Assembly (NCBI GenBank): GCA_016703335.1
Contig: JADJCG010000006.1
Span: 1-64,000 of the forward strand
Length of the DNA stretch: 64,000 bases
From: Caulobacteraceae bacterium
Lineage (GTDB): Bacteria > Pseudomonadota > Alphaproteobacteria > Caulobacterales > Aquidulcibacteraceae
Reading direction: 5' to 3'
Both the position numbers and the translations under genes were made by a program. Shown here piece after piece: positions 29,098 through 38,319 of the stretch (position 1 is its first letter; every line of letters begins with the position of its first letter). Below the pieces are notes generated by a model. The model was not told the DNA's origin. It saw nothing but the letters and a program-made list of their open reading frames with translations, and did not search any database.

Positions 29098-29133
29098 ACT
29101 CACCGGCCATGCGTGGCCGGTGAGTAACTTTTT
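29098..29133 (+). terminator. Rho-independent terminator of the POT gene
   Basis: Stem actcaccggcca / tggccggtgagt with loop tgcg, followed by aactttttc. It starts 32 bases after the transporter stop. Confidence 0.85.
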
Positions 29134-29145
29134 CGGATAGTTCTG

Positions 29146-29175
29146 CCCCGCGCAGCTTCAAGGCGTTGCGCGGGG
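29146..29175. terminator. Second hairpin after the POT gene
   Basis: Arms ccccgcgca and tgcgcgggg with a 12-base loop, followed by attatttt. It may be a back-up terminator, or part of the structured 5' leader of the next gene. Confidence 0.45.
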
Positions 29176-29338
29176 ATTATTTTCCAGGTGGAGTAGGGAG
29201 CTGGCGGGGGAGAAGCCTCCAGCCGGTCCGTTCACCATTTAGGCGAGTTCCGCCGCAAAGCGGTGCGGGTCCGGCCCAGATTGATGTTTACGTTTGATTC
29301 ACGGACGCGATTCCCGAGCGACCGCGGAGGAGGTACCT

Positions 29339-30718
29339 ATGGCCCGGCAGCGCACGACCCGCCCGAAGAAGAAGCCCACCGAGGCTTCGGGGCAGGGATT
29401 GCGCCCTGAAGTCATGGACTTGCTCCTTGGCTGGCAGTCCGACCACGGCAAAAGCGAACCAATGGGCTTTGGCGCGCCGCGCGCCGAGACCACGATTGAG
29501 GGCGAAATCCCGGTGGTCTTTGCCGAGGACCGCCACCTGCTGACCATCGCCCCGACGGGCGCCGGCAAGGGCCGGGGCGTCATCATCCCGAACCTGCTGC
29601 GCTTTGAAGGCTCTGTGATCGTCATCGACCCGAAGGGCGAGACTTGGCACGTGACCGCCCGCCGCCGGAAGGAGATGGGCCAGGAAGTCCGCCTACTCGA
29701 TCCGTTCGGCGCGGTGTCGAAGCGCACCGATAGCTTGAACCCGTTCGACCTGTTCAATCGCCCAGGCGCGCTGCTGGACGCAGACGCTGAAATGCTAGCC
29801 TCGCTGCTGGCCGGCGATGTCGGCTTCCACAAGGAGCCCTTCTGGGACAATTGGGGACGCTCGCTGATGGCTGGCGTGATCGCCGCTGTCGCCGAGACGT
29901 CGCCGAAAGGCGAGCGTCACTTCGGCAAAGTGCGCGAAATCCTGATGAGCGACGACGCGGTTTATAATCTCGCGGCGCTGATCGAAGGCCACGAGAATCT
30001 GAACCGGCTCTCGAAGCAGAACATTTCGAGCTTCCTGCCGATCACCGAGCAAACGCGCTCGGGCATTCTTTCGACGGCGCAAAGCTATCTCAAAGTTGTG
30101 AACTCGGATTCGGCGCTGCGTTCGCTGTCGAAGTCGACGATCAATCTTGATGCCGTGCGCCGCGGCGATCCGATGACGATCTACATCGTCATTCCGCCGG
30201 ATAAACTCGAAAGCCACGGCGCGTTGCTGCGCCTGTGGGTTGGCGCGCTGATGCTGACGGTGATGGGCCGCAAGCGCCGTCCGAAGCGCTCGACGCTGTT
30301 CTTGCTCGATGAGTGCGCGCAGCTCGGCGAATTCGGTCCGCTGCGTCAGTCGATGACGTTGCTGCGTGGCTATGGCTTGCAGGTGTGGCCGTTCTTCCAG
30401 GATCTGTCGCAACTGCAGCGGCTCTATCCGAAGGATTGGCGCACGATCTTCAACAATGCCGGTGTCTTCCAACTCTTCGGTGTTGCGAACCATCTGATGG
30501 CGAAGGAGAGCTCCGAACTCATCGGCGACATCGATGCCGATCGCCTGCGCGCGATGACCAAAGAGCAGCAGATCATCTCGATCTCCAACCAGAAAGCCGT
30601 CAGCGCGCGTCTGCCCGACTATCTGATAGATGCGCCGTTCGCCGGTCAGTACGATCCGAACCCGATGTTCGAGACCGACGAAGCCCCGGCCAAGCGCCGT
30701 CCGCCGCGCGCGCGCTAA
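29339..30718 (+). CDS. Solitary VirD4/TraG-like coupling-protein ATPase without membrane anchor
   Basis: This 459-residue protein of the type IV secretion coupling-protein family (TraG/VirD4) starts after GGAGGAGG. Walker A is TIAPTGAGKGRGVIIPN (~70-85), followed by VIVIDPKGETWHVTARRRKE. Walker B is TLFLLDECAQLGEFGPLRQS, then LRGYGLQVWPFFQDLSQLQR. The N-terminus is basic (RTTRPKKKPTEA) and lacks the two membrane helices of true VirD4; there is no relaxase or T4SS gene near by. It is followed 4 bases later by a DUF3806-like gene. A role in DNA or protein movement within the cell is only inferred. Confidence 0.8.
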   Translation: MARQRTTRPKKKPTEASGQGLRPEVMDLLLGWQSDHGKSEPMGFGAPRAETTIEGEIPVVFAEDRHLLTIAPTGAGKGRGVIIPNLLRFEGSVIVIDPKGETWHVTARRRKEMGQEVRLLDPFGAVSKRTDSLNPFDLFNRPGALLDADAEMLASLLAGDVGFHKEPFWDNWGRSLMAGVIAAVAETSPKGERHFGKVREILMSDDAVYNLAALIEGHENLNRLSKQNISSFLPITEQTRSGILSTAQSYLKVVNSDSALRSLSKSTINLDAVRRGDPMTIYIVIPPDKLESHGALLRLWVGALMLTVMGRKRRPKRSTLFLLDECAQLGEFGPLRQSMTLLRGYGLQVWPFFQDLSQLQRLYPKDWRTIFNNAGVFQLFGVANHLMAKESSELIGDIDADRLRAMTKEQQIISISNQKAVSARLPDYLIDAPFAGQYDPNPMFETDEAPAKRRPPRAR

Positions 30719-30722
30719 CGCG

Positions 30723-31121
30723 ATGGACAAGGAGACTCTCGATCGCATTCGCATGAGTGCGGCCTTTGCGGTCGAGAAGCTCGGCGGCGGCGCCGGCTTT
30801 CCGTTCGGCTACAATCGCGAAAGCGTGCAGTGGCTTGAGGGCTTTATCGAGCGCCAACGCGTGCGCGGCGTCGATCACGGCAATCTGGTCAGCGTGCTGG
30901 GCTCGTTCTTGGGTGAAGCGATTATCGCTGAAGCGGGCGGCGAATGGACGAAAAGCGACGACGGCATCGGCATCGCGTTTCAAGTCGGCGATAGCGCCAG
31001 CGTGTGTTTTCCGTACGCGAAAGTGGCCAAGCAATTCGAGAACGGCGTCGCTGGCGGCGATGGCGTTGCAAGCTTCTACGATTTTTCCGTGAACGTCGTC
31101 GCCAAAGGCAAGCTCGAGTAG
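30723..31121 (+). CDS. DUF3806-like protein
   Basis: This 132-residue soluble acidic protein has the pattern LVSVLGSFLGEAIIAEAGGE, then W and a C-terminal FPYAKVAKQFENGVAGGDGV, which recalls DUF3806 (small immunity-like proteins of unknown function). It is probably cotranscribed with the VirD4-like gene 4 bases upstream. Its end overlaps the convergent regulator by 46 bases. Confidence 0.5.
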   Translation: MDKETLDRIRMSAAFAVEKLGGGAGFPFGYNRESVQWLEGFIERQRVRGVDHGNLVSVLGSFLGEAIIAEAGGEWTKSDDGIGIAFQVGDSASVCFPYAKVAKQFENGVAGGDGVASFYDFSVNVVAKGKLE

Positions 31122-31927
31122 GGCGCCGCGATCGCGACGTTTGCGGTCATCGCGGTGCGCGTCGCGTCGTCGGCGGGAAACAGAAGTTCGAGCCGCAGGT
31201 CGCGGATCGTTACGTCCTCGCTGGTGCCGAAATGGGCGATGGCTGAGAGAAAGCTGAGCTGACCGCCGGGCGTGTTAATCACGAGCGGGACGATTGGCCT
31301 GCGGCTGCGCGGCTCATGCGTTTGAAGTTTCGCGCCCGCGCCTTCCAAGGCGGCAAGCAACGCCGTGAAAACAGGATCGTCTCCCGCTTCGAGTGCTTCG
31401 AGCTGCAGCCGCGAGGCCATCTCCTCAAGCACTTCCGGCAAGTTGGCGATCACATCGGCGATGTGTTCGCCGCGTGTGAGCATGCGGACAATGTTCATCT
31501 CGCCGCCGTTGCCGCTAAGCGCCGCGAGCAGCGTGCGCGCACTCGCGTTCGCCTCATGCACATTCCAATGCCGATCGACCAATAGCGCTGGGTTTGGCGT
31601 GTGGCGCTCCATCATCTCATTGAGGATTGCGCGAAAGGGCCCGAGGGCTTGCGAAGCGAGAGGTGACGCCGGGAATGCCGGCGCGAAGCCAGCTGCTTGC
31701 AACAGCGCGTTGCGGGCGCTGCGCGGCAGCAGCAGACCAGCGCCGATCTGCAGCACCATCTCGCGACTAGGCTGAGACCGTCCGGACTCGAGAAACGACA
31801 AATGCCTCGCCGAGATCTCGCACGTGTTTGCGAGATCAAGTTGGCTCATGCGGCGGGCGTTGCGATAGCGCCGTAGGATCGCGCCGAAGTCACTCGCGCC
31901 AGTTTCGTGGACAGCCATGGGCGCCAT
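31076..31927 (-). CDS. XRE family regulator with MmyB-like ligand-binding domain
   Basis: This 283-residue protein has an N-terminal helix-turn-helix (LRRYRNARRMSQLDLANTCE, then ISARHLSFLESGRSQPSREM) and a C-terminal PAS-like MmyB/MLTR domain (NPALLVDRHWNVHEANASAR and RLELLFPADDATRTAM). Such regulators usually control a divergent enzyme or transporter gene. An ATG three codons downstream is an equal start. A perfect palindrome (31955-31971) lies 27 bases upstream. Confidence 0.82.
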   Translation of the reverse strand: MAPMAVHETGASDFGAILRRYRNARRMSQLDLANTCEISARHLSFLESGRSQPSREMVLQIGAGLLLPRSARNALLQAAGFAPAFPASPLASQALGPFRAILNEMMERHTPNPALLVDRHWNVHEANASARTLLAALSGNGGEMNIVRMLTRGEHIADVIANLPEVLEEMASRLQLEALEAGDDPVFTALLAALEGAGAKLQTHEPRSRRPIVPLVINTPGGQLSFLSAIAHFGTSEDVTIRDLRLELLFPADDATRTAMTANVAIAAPYSSLPLATTFTEKS

Positions 31928-31954
31928 GCTTCCGCGAGTGGCGTGCGTATGTCC

Positions 31955-31971
31955 ATTACCTCTGAGGTAAT
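31955..31971. promoter_or_regulatory. Perfect palindrome, probable MmyB-type regulator operator
   Basis: The sequence attacctc-t-gaggtaat is a perfect 8-bp inverted repeat around one base. It sits in the 90-base gap between the XRE regulator and the divergent membrane protein gene. Confidence 0.7.
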
Positions 31972-32017
31972 TGCGCCGGTTACGTAGCCGCGTTCAGATG
32001 CGCCAATGGAGGAAACG

Positions 32018-32440
32018 ATGTCGCGCTTGTGGTCGAATTGGCTTTTGGTTTGGTGCTGGGGTGTGTTGGCCTTCGGCGCGCTCCTGGTGACGGCGGCAAT
32101 TCCGGGCTTGGATGCTGGGGCGCGTCTGCTGTTTCAAGTGTTTGCGGGCAATCCCGCGAATGCAGCCACTTTCGATTTGCCGGCGGTCCGTTTTGGGCTT
32201 GGTCTGCAGGGCGCGCTGACGATTGGCTGGGCGATGACGATGTTCGCGGTGATTCAGGCAGCCAAGACGATTGGCGCGCCGATCTGGCGCTCGCTCACCT
32301 TCGCGCTGCTTGCTTGGTACGTGATCGACAGCGCGATCTCGATCTCAACGGGGTTTTGGCTCAACGCGGTGTCCAACACCGCGCTGATGGTGACCTACCT
32401 CATCCCCGTGCTCGCCTCGTCGGCGCTCCGCGACAAGTAG
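32018..32440 (+). CDS. Four-helix membrane protein, likely target of the divergent XRE regulator
   Basis: This 140-residue protein starts 5 bases after GGAGG (MSRLWSNWLLVWCWGVLAFG). Four predicted membrane helices fill almost the entire length (ALLVTAAIPGL, ALTIGWAMTMFAVIQAAK, LTFALLAWYVIDSAISI, NTALMVTYLIPVLAS). No family is recognised. Divergent placement with a shared palindrome suggests control by the neighbouring XRE/MmyB regulator. Confidence 0.6.
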   Translation: MSRLWSNWLLVWCWGVLAFGALLVTAAIPGLDAGARLLFQVFAGNPANAATFDLPAVRFGLGLQGALTIGWAMTMFAVIQAAKTIGAPIWRSLTFALLAWYVIDSAISISTGFWLNAVSNTALMVTYLIPVLASSALRDK

Positions 32441-35400
32441 TTATTCCGCCGCTAGCGCTTGGGCGCGGCCGAGATCTACGCTGACGAGTTGGGAGACGCC
32501 TTGTTCTTGCATGGTGACGCCGTAGAGGCGGTCCATGCGCGACATCGAGACAGGGTTGTGCGTGATCACGATGAAGCGCGTGGTGGTGAGGCGCTTCATT
32601 TCTTCGAGCATGCGGCAGAAGCGATCGACGTTGGCGTCATCGAGCGGCGCGTCGACTTCGTCCAGCACGCAGAGCGGGGCGGGGTTGGCGAGGAAGACGG
32701 CAAAGATGAGCGCTGTTGCCGTGAGTGCTTGTTCGCCGCCTGAGAGCAACGAGAGGTTCGTCAGGCGCTTGCCTGGTGGTTCAGCAAAAATTTCGAGGCC
32801 GGCTTCAAGCGGATCATCGCTTTCGGTGAGCTTCAAATTGGCGCGGCCGCCTTCGAACAAAGTTGCGAACAATTGCGCGAAATGCGCATCGACTTCTTCG
32901 AAGGCGCGCAGCAGGCGTTGACGGCCTTCGTTGTTCAACGTCGTGATGGCGCGACGGAGTTTGGCGACAGCTTGTGCGACGTCTTCCTTTTCGCGCGCCA
33001 GCGTGTCGATGCGTTCTTGTGCTTCGGCCAACTCCTCTTGCGCGCGCAGGTTCACCGGGCCGGCGGCCTCGCGCTCGGCTTTGAGGCGCTCAAGGCGGCG
33101 TTCGACTTCGCCGATCGGTGCCGAGCCTAGCGCGCTCGTGAGCAGGGCGCCTGAAAGGTCGGCCAATTTCTCTGGCGCAACGCCTGCTTGTTCTTGTGCG
33201 GCGGTGGCGATGTCGGTGACGCGTGCGGCGTTAGCTTGCGTGTGGGCATCGGCGCTGGCGCGGCGTTCGCGGGCGTCGGAATGGGCTTGCTCAAGTGAGC
33301 GTGCGCGATCGCCAGCGACACGCGCGGCGGTTTCGGCCTCGGCAACTTTGTCGCTTGCTTCGACGCGACGCTGTTCGGCTGCGCCAGCCTCGTCCATCAA
33401 GGCTTCGAGCTTCACGCGCGCCGTCTCGGGCGCGGCCTTCGCTGCATCGCGCCGCTTGTCGATTTTATCCAATTCTTTGGAGAGCGATTTCAAGCGCGCG
33501 TCTGCGCTGTCGATCCGCGCGCGCCATTGCATCGTCTCGGCGTCGACGGCTTTGCGGCGTGCGTCGCGCTGGGCTTTGTCGCGGACGATGCTTTGGGTGG
33601 CGGCCGCCGCTTCCGCTGCCGCCGAGCGAGCAGCGTCCACAGCTGTTCGTGCAGCAGCGATGGCCGCTTCATCAACGTTTGCCGGCGCCTCACCAGCTGC
33701 GTTTTTTGCGTTCCCCGCGGCGGCGCTTGCGTCGCTTATCTCGGCCGCCAACGCTTGTGCTTGGGTAGGGAGATCGGCGTTGCGTTCGGCGATACGTGTG
33801 CGTTCGCCTTCAAGTCGTTCGAATTCGCGCTGCGCGGTCGCTTCGGCGGCTGCGAGCTTCGGCGCGTCGGCGCGCAGCGCCTTCGCCTTGACGTCGGCTG
33901 ATTGACGCTCGGCCTTCGCGGCTTCCCACGCGGCTTTTGCCTTTGCGGCGTTGGCTTGAGCTGCTTCTAATTCTTTGCGCGCGGCGGCGAGGCGGTTCTT
34001 GTGTTCCAGACGCACGGCGGCCGGTTGCGGCGCGTCGGCGCGGCGCACGAAACCATCCCAGCGCCACAGATCGCCTTCGCGTGACACTAAGCGTCCGCCT
34101 GGCGGCAATTGCTTCGCCAGTTCCGCGCCGTCCTTCGCATCAACGACGCCCGTCAGCGCCAAGCGCGCCGCGAGTTGCGGCGGCGCCTTCACGAAGCGCG
34201 TCAGTGACTCTGCGGCCGCGGGCAAAGCCGGAGTGGGGAGATCGGCGCCGGCCCAGCGCGCTGGCGCTTCGGCGTTGGTCGAGGCGTCGATGTCATCGCC
34301 TAGCGCCGCAGCGAGGGCGCGTTCGTAGCCGGGCTCGACGTCGATCGAGGCGAGCACGGGCGGATACTTCGCGGCATCCTTCGGCGCGAGCTTGTCGAGA
34401 GCGCGCACTTCGGCGTCGAGTTCTTGAACCGCCTTCTCGGCGGCGCGGTGCGGCGTGAACGATGCGTCGTCAGCCGCCTCAGCGCGCTTCAACGCCGCTT
34501 CCGCCTCGGTGAGGTCGGCGCGGTGTTTTTCGTTGGCTTTGCGCGCGGCGTCGGCAGCGGCTTTCGCCGCGCCGACCTTTGCGTCGAGATCGCTAGAGGC
34601 GGGCAACGCCTTGATCTGCGCATCGAGGGCGCGCTTGCGTTCTTCAGCGCGAGCGAGGCGTTCGCGTGCGCCATCGGCGGCGGCGGTGAGTGCTTGCGCG
34701 CGCGCTTTGGCGGCGGCGGCAGCGGCGGCGAGCGCTTCGAGTTCGGCCTCGGCTTTGGTGCGCGTTGCGACCGCGATCGCTTCGGCCTCTTGCGCCTTCT
34801 TCAAAGCCGCTTGGGACTTGCCGCCGTCGTCGGCGCCGAGCGACGACGATTCTTCGGTGAGCCGGCTGAGGGTCGCTTGTGCGTCTTGCTTCAGCGCTTC
34901 GAGGCGCTCGGCTTCATCGCGATTGCGCGCGGCGTCCGCGTCGCAGCGTTCGATCACGCCTTGCGCTTCGCTTAGGTCGCGCTCAAGGCCGACGCGCACG
35001 CCTTCGAGGCGGCGCAGCACCGCGGCGGCGATCATTTCTTGCTCGCGCAACGGTGCGAGGCTTTCGCGCGATTGTTCGGCGAGGCGCTCGGCGGCGCTGG
35101 CCTCTGAGGCGGCGGCGGCGACGGCGCGCTCGGCTTCGCGCAGATGCGTTTGGGCTTCGGCTTCGCGTTCGCGTGCTTCGGTCCAGCGGCGATGCAGGAG
35201 CAATGCCTCAGTTTCGCGCAGCGTTTGCGCGAGGCCGCGATAGCGTTCGGCTTGGCGCGCTTGTTTTTTCAGGCTCGCCGCTTGGCTTTCGATCTCGGCG
35301 AGCACTTCGTCGAGACGCGTGAGGTTTGTCTCGGCCGCCTTCAGCTTAAGATCCGCTTCATGACGGCGTGCGTGCAGGCCAGCGATGCCGGCGGCGTCTT

Positions 35401-35893
35401 CGAGAATGCGGCGCCGGTTTTGCGGCTTGGCCGAGATGAGTTCGTTGATCTGCCCTTGTCGCACGAGGGCAGGCGAGTTGGCGCCGGTCGCAGCGTCGGC
35501 GAACAGAAGCTGCACGTCCTTAGCGCGGACTTCCTTGCCGTTGATGCGATAGGTCGAGCCGAGTTCGCGGCGAATGCGGCGCGTGACTTCGAGCACGTCT
35601 TCGTTGTGAAACGGCGCAGGCGCGCGCCCGCGCGCTTCGGTTAGCACGAGCGTCACTTCGGCAAACTCACGCGACGGACGCCCAGCGCTGCCGGAGAAGA
35701 TCACGTCGTCCATGTCGGAGGCGCGCGTGGATTTGGCGCTGGTCGCGCCCATGACCCAACGCACCGCTTCCAGCAGGTTGGATTTGCCGCAGCCGTTCGG
35801 ACCGACGACGCCCGTCAGTCCTTGCTCCACCGGCGCGCGCGCCGGATCGACAAAGCTCTTAAAGCCAAGGAGGCGCAGCTCTGTGATTTGCAC
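32441..35893 (-). CDS. smc: Chromosome segregation protein SMC
   Basis: This intact 1150-residue SMC ATPase has an N-terminal Walker A VVGPNGCGKSNLLEAVRWVM, two long coiled coils rich in Ala/Glu/Lys (~170-490 and ~640-960), a hinge around residues 500-620 (KYPPVLASIDVEPGYERALA to GGRLVSREGDLWRWDG) and a C-terminal head with LSLLSGGEQALTATALIFAV and LCVLDEVDAPLDDANVDRF. It organises and segregates the chromosome with ScpA/B. The DsbA-DUF721 order upstream is the usual alphaproteobacterial neighbourhood. Confidence 0.95.
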   Translation of the reverse strand: MQITELRLLGFKSFVDPARAPVEQGLTGVVGPNGCGKSNLLEAVRWVMGATSAKSTRASDMDDVIFSGSAGRPSREFAEVTLVLTEARGRAPAPFHNEDVLEVTRRIRRELGSTYRINGKEVRAKDVQLLFADAATGANSPALVRQGQINELISAKPQNRRRILEDAAGIAGLHARRHEADLKLKAAETNLTRLDEVLAEIESQAASLKKQARQAERYRGLAQTLRETEALLLHRRWTEAREREAEAQTHLREAERAVAAAASEASAAERLAEQSRESLAPLREQEMIAAAVLRRLEGVRVGLERDLSEAQGVIERCDADAARNRDEAERLEALKQDAQATLSRLTEESSSLGADDGGKSQAALKKAQEAEAIAVATRTKAEAELEALAAAAAAAKARAQALTAAADGARERLARAEERKRALDAQIKALPASSDLDAKVGAAKAAADAARKANEKHRADLTEAEAALKRAEAADDASFTPHRAAEKAVQELDAEVRALDKLAPKDAAKYPPVLASIDVEPGYERALAAALGDDIDASTNAEAPARWAGADLPTPALPAAAESLTRFVKAPPQLAARLALTGVVDAKDGAELAKQLPPGGRLVSREGDLWRWDGFVRRADAPQPAAVRLEHKNRLAAARKELEAAQANAAKAKAAWEAAKAERQSADVKAKALRADAPKLAAAEATAQREFERLEGERTRIAERNADLPTQAQALAAEISDASAAAGNAKNAAGEAPANVDEAAIAAARTAVDAARSAAAEAAAATQSIVRDKAQRDARRKAVDAETMQWRARIDSADARLKSLSKELDKIDKRRDAAKAAPETARVKLEALMDEAGAAEQRRVEASDKVAEAETAARVAGDRARSLEQAHSDARERRASADAHTQANAARVTDIATAAQEQAGVAPEKLADLSGALLTSALGSAPIGEVERRLERLKAEREAAGPVNLRAQEELAEAQERIDTLAREKEDVAQAVAKLRRAITTLNNEGRQRLLRAFEEVDAHFAQLFATLFEGGRANLKLTESDDPLEAGLEIFAEPPGKRLTNLSLLSGGEQALTATALIFAVFLANPAPLCVLDEVDAPLDDANVDRFCRMLEEMKRLTTTRFIVITHNPVSMSRMDRLYGVTMQEQGVSQLVSVDLGRAQALAAE

Positions 35894-35914
35894 GGGGAGC
35901 AGCGCTCTCCTGGG

Positions 35915-36607
35915 TTAGCCGCCAGCGGCGTGCGCAGCGATGGCAGCGTCGAGAAGTGCAGCAAACTTCGCGTAGTCGTGGCCGCCCGTCGAGTTGCCAA
36001 TACTCTCAGGGGACATCAGTTCGCCATTCAGGAAGAAAGTCGGCGTGCCGGTGACGCCATCGCGTGTCGCCAGTTCGCCTAGGCGGGTCATGCGGTCTTG
36101 GCCCGAAGCATCAGAAATGCAGGCGCGCACGACGTCGGCCGACAGGCCCGCAGCGCCGCCGATCTCGATCAGCTTCGCTTCAATGCCTTGGCGCGAGCCA
36201 GCTTGGAACATCGCCGGTTGCTGTTCGAACAAAACGCCGAGACGGCTGAAATACTGTTCCGGAGTGGCGTTGTTGCAGCGTGCTACCTGATATTCGGCGA
36301 GGGCGATGGTCGGGATCACTCGTTGCGGATCAACCGGCGCCAGCACTTCGCGGAAGATGAAATGGATTTTGTTGGTGTCGATGTAGTTGGTCTTGATCTG
36401 ACGGAAGACTGTTTCCTCGAACTCGCGGCAGTGGCTGCACATCGTCGAGCCGTATTCGATCAGCGTCACGCCTGAGTCCGGGTTGCCGAGCGCCATATCG
36501 TCTGGCGAGAGACCAGACGCGCCGCCAGAGCCATTGCAGCCGGCGACACTCAGAGCCGCGAGCGCGCCCCCGCCCAAAAGCAAATTGCGGCGTCCGAACA
36601 CGAGCAT
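35915..36607 (-). CDS. DsbA family thiol:disulfide oxidoreductase-like lipoprotein
   Basis: This 230-residue protein has a lipobox (ALAALSVAGCNG), so it is exported and lipid-anchored. The thioredoxin-fold active site is STMCSHCREFEE (CxxC = CSHC) with the cis-Pro loop VTGTPTFFLNGE. It resembles the DsbA/BdbD group that oxidises periplasmic proteins. The start at 36607 is preferred; the longer upstream frame is shadow of the DUF721 gene. It lies between DUF721 and smc. Confidence 0.85.
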   Translation of the reverse strand: MLVFGRRNLLLGGGALAALSVAGCNGSGGASGLSPDDMALGNPDSGVTLIEYGSTMCSHCREFEETVFRQIKTNYIDTNKIHFIFREVLAPVDPQRVIPTIALAEYQVARCNNATPEQYFSRLGVLFEQQPAMFQAGSRQGIEAKLIEIGGAAGLSADVVRACISDASGQDRMTRLGELATRDGVTGTPTFFLNGELMSPESIGNSTGGHDYAKFAALLDAAIAAHAAGG

Positions 36608-36663
36608 GCAAAACCTCCAGATTGGCCGGGAGGCATAGAGTTTTTTTGAACCGGTGGAAACCT

Positions 36664-37215
36664 CTAGCCCTGCTTCACCGCGCGCCCGAGGCGCATCAAG
36701 GCCGAGCGGAGGCCGTCGTCGCTGGCCGGGCTGAGGGTCTTGGCCAGAGCGGCCTCTTCGGCCTGGCTGAGGGGCCTTTGCAGGGGGCGGATGTTGGGGG
36801 CCTGGGCCGGGGGCCTCGCTGGAGCGCGATGATCGACGCGGATGGCCTTTACCTTGGCCCCAGCGACCCGGAGGCGCTCGACGAGGAGCGGGGCTTGCTG
36901 CTGGAGGAAAGGCGCCAAGGCGCTCGGAACGTGGATCGTGAGGGTTCCCGCAGCCAGTTTTACGGGGGTGGCGCGAGCGAAGCTCTCGCCGGCGATGTCG
37001 CGCCAGCGGCGCTTCATCTCTGCCAGCCCCAGGCCGGTATCCTTTAGAAGCGGCCGCAGGACCGATGCGAGAGACTTGTTGGCGTTCGGCGGCGGGGCCA
37101 CGCTCTGGCGGCCGCGCTTCGCCGCAAGCGCTTGCGCGGCCTCGCCCTCGGAGGGGCCGGCCTTGGGACCAAGGAACGCGTCCTCGGCCGCACGGAAGCG
37201 GTCGCGTAGTGACAT
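36664..37215 (-). CDS. DUF721 domain-containing protein
   Basis: This 183-residue protein starts MSLRDRFRAAEDAFLG. The DUF721 body reads LKDTGLGLAEMKRRWRDIAG, GTLTIHVPSALAPFLQQQAP and LLVERLRVAGAKVKAIRV. The family (DciA-like fold in part) is of unsettled function in alphaproteobacteria, and a link with DNA metabolism has been proposed. An in-frame ATG at 37266 would overlap the divergent mutY start. Confidence 0.8.
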   Translation of the reverse strand: MSLRDRFRAAEDAFLGPKAGPSEGEAAQALAAKRGRQSVAPPPNANKSLASVLRPLLKDTGLGLAEMKRRWRDIAGESFARATPVKLAAGTLTIHVPSALAPFLQQQAPLLVERLRVAGAKVKAIRVDHRAPARPPAQAPNIRPLQRPLSQAEEAALAKTLSPASDDGLRSALMRLGRAVKQG

Positions 37216-37264
37216 GGACCGTTGAGCGAATCGTAAACCCATGAACAAAGGGTAAAGACGTCCC

Positions 37265-38319
37265 ATGCCCGCGCTCGCTCAAAAACGATCTAGGCCTGTG
37301 GATAAGAGGTCGGCAGCTCGGGATAAGTTGTGGAAATCGTTGCTAAAATGGTATGATCGCGAGGGCCGCGATCTGCCCTGGCGGCTGCGTGACGGAACAG
37401 CAGATCCTTACCGGGTTTGGCTCTCCGAGATCATGCTGCAGCAGACAACGGTGGCCGCCGTCGCCCCGTACTTCACACGATTCTTGGAGCGCTGGCCGAG
37501 TGTCGAGGCGCTGGCCAGGGCGCCGCGGGACGATGTGCTCGGGGCCTGGGCCGGGCTTGGCTATTACTCGCGGGCGCGAAATCTCCATGCAGCGGCGCAA
37601 GCGATGGCGGCGTCCGGCGTGCCGCAGAGCGAGGCGGGTTGGCGCGAGCTAAAGGGCGTCGGCCCGTACACCGCAGCGGCGATTGCAGCGATCGCGTTTG
37701 ATGAGGCGACCAACGTTGTCGACGGCAATGTCGAGCGGGTGATCGCGCGGCTGCGCGCGGTGGAGACGCCGTTGCCGGATGCGAAGGCGGAGCTGCGCGC
37801 GCTTGCGGGCGCGTTGGTGACAGCGGACCGGCCTGGCGATTGGGCGCAGGCGCTGATGGATTTGGGCGCGACGGTTTGCACGCCGCGCTCGCCGAAGTGC
37901 GAGGCTTGTCCGTGGATGGCGGAGTGCGCGGCGATGCGCACGGCGGCGCGAAACGTATCCGCGCCGCGCGGCGAAGGCGGAGCGCCCGCGCCGATATGGC
38001 GCGGTCTTTCTGGATCGAGCGCGACGGCGAATTTTGGCTGGTGCGGCGGCCGGACAAAGGTCTGCTCGGTGGCATGGCGGCGCTGCCGACGACCGAATGG
38101 CGCGACAAGAAATGGACGCGCGCCGAGGCGCTGAAGCATGCGCCAGTTGCGGGCGATTGGAAAAAGACCGGCGCGATCGAGCACGTTTTCACGCACTTTG
38201 CGCTGACGCTGGATGTATATAGCGCGCAAACGGCGCCGCCGAACGATGGCTGGTGGGGCGATGCGAGTGCGCTGCCGACCGTGTTTAAGAAGGCGGCGAA
38301 GGCGGGAGGCGGCGAATGA
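37265..38319 (+). CDS. mutY: A/G-specific adenine glycosylase, frameshifted in the C-terminal half
   Basis: MutY removes A mispaired with 8-oxoguanine. The first 225 residues are intact: LPWRLRDGTADPYRVWLSEI, MLQQTTVAAVAPYF (catalytic Glu in EIMLQQT), KGVGPYTAAAIAAIAFDEAT (helix-hairpin-helix), VVDGNVERVIARL (catalytic Asp) and the 4Fe-4S motif CTPRSPKCEACPWMAEC. After about 37985 the frame shifts at least once; the NUDIX-like domain continues as RPDKGLLGGMAALPTTEWRD and ends at 38319. The stop overlaps the GFA start. Confidence 0.9.

Noticed and set aside
29141..29338. tRNA gene in the POT-VirD4-like spacer
   Set aside because: There are hairpins but no acceptor stem/anticodon arm arrangement and no GTTCRA T-loop.
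29339..30718. Integrated conjugative element
   Set aside because: Only a VirD4-like ATPase is present; no integrase, relaxase, attachment repeats or other transfer genes flank it in the window.
35915..37282. 455-codon frame joining DUF721 region and DsbA
   Set aside because: The first ~225 codons are a shadow of DUF721 in another frame; the DsbA-like lipoprotein start at 36607 has its own lipobox signal.
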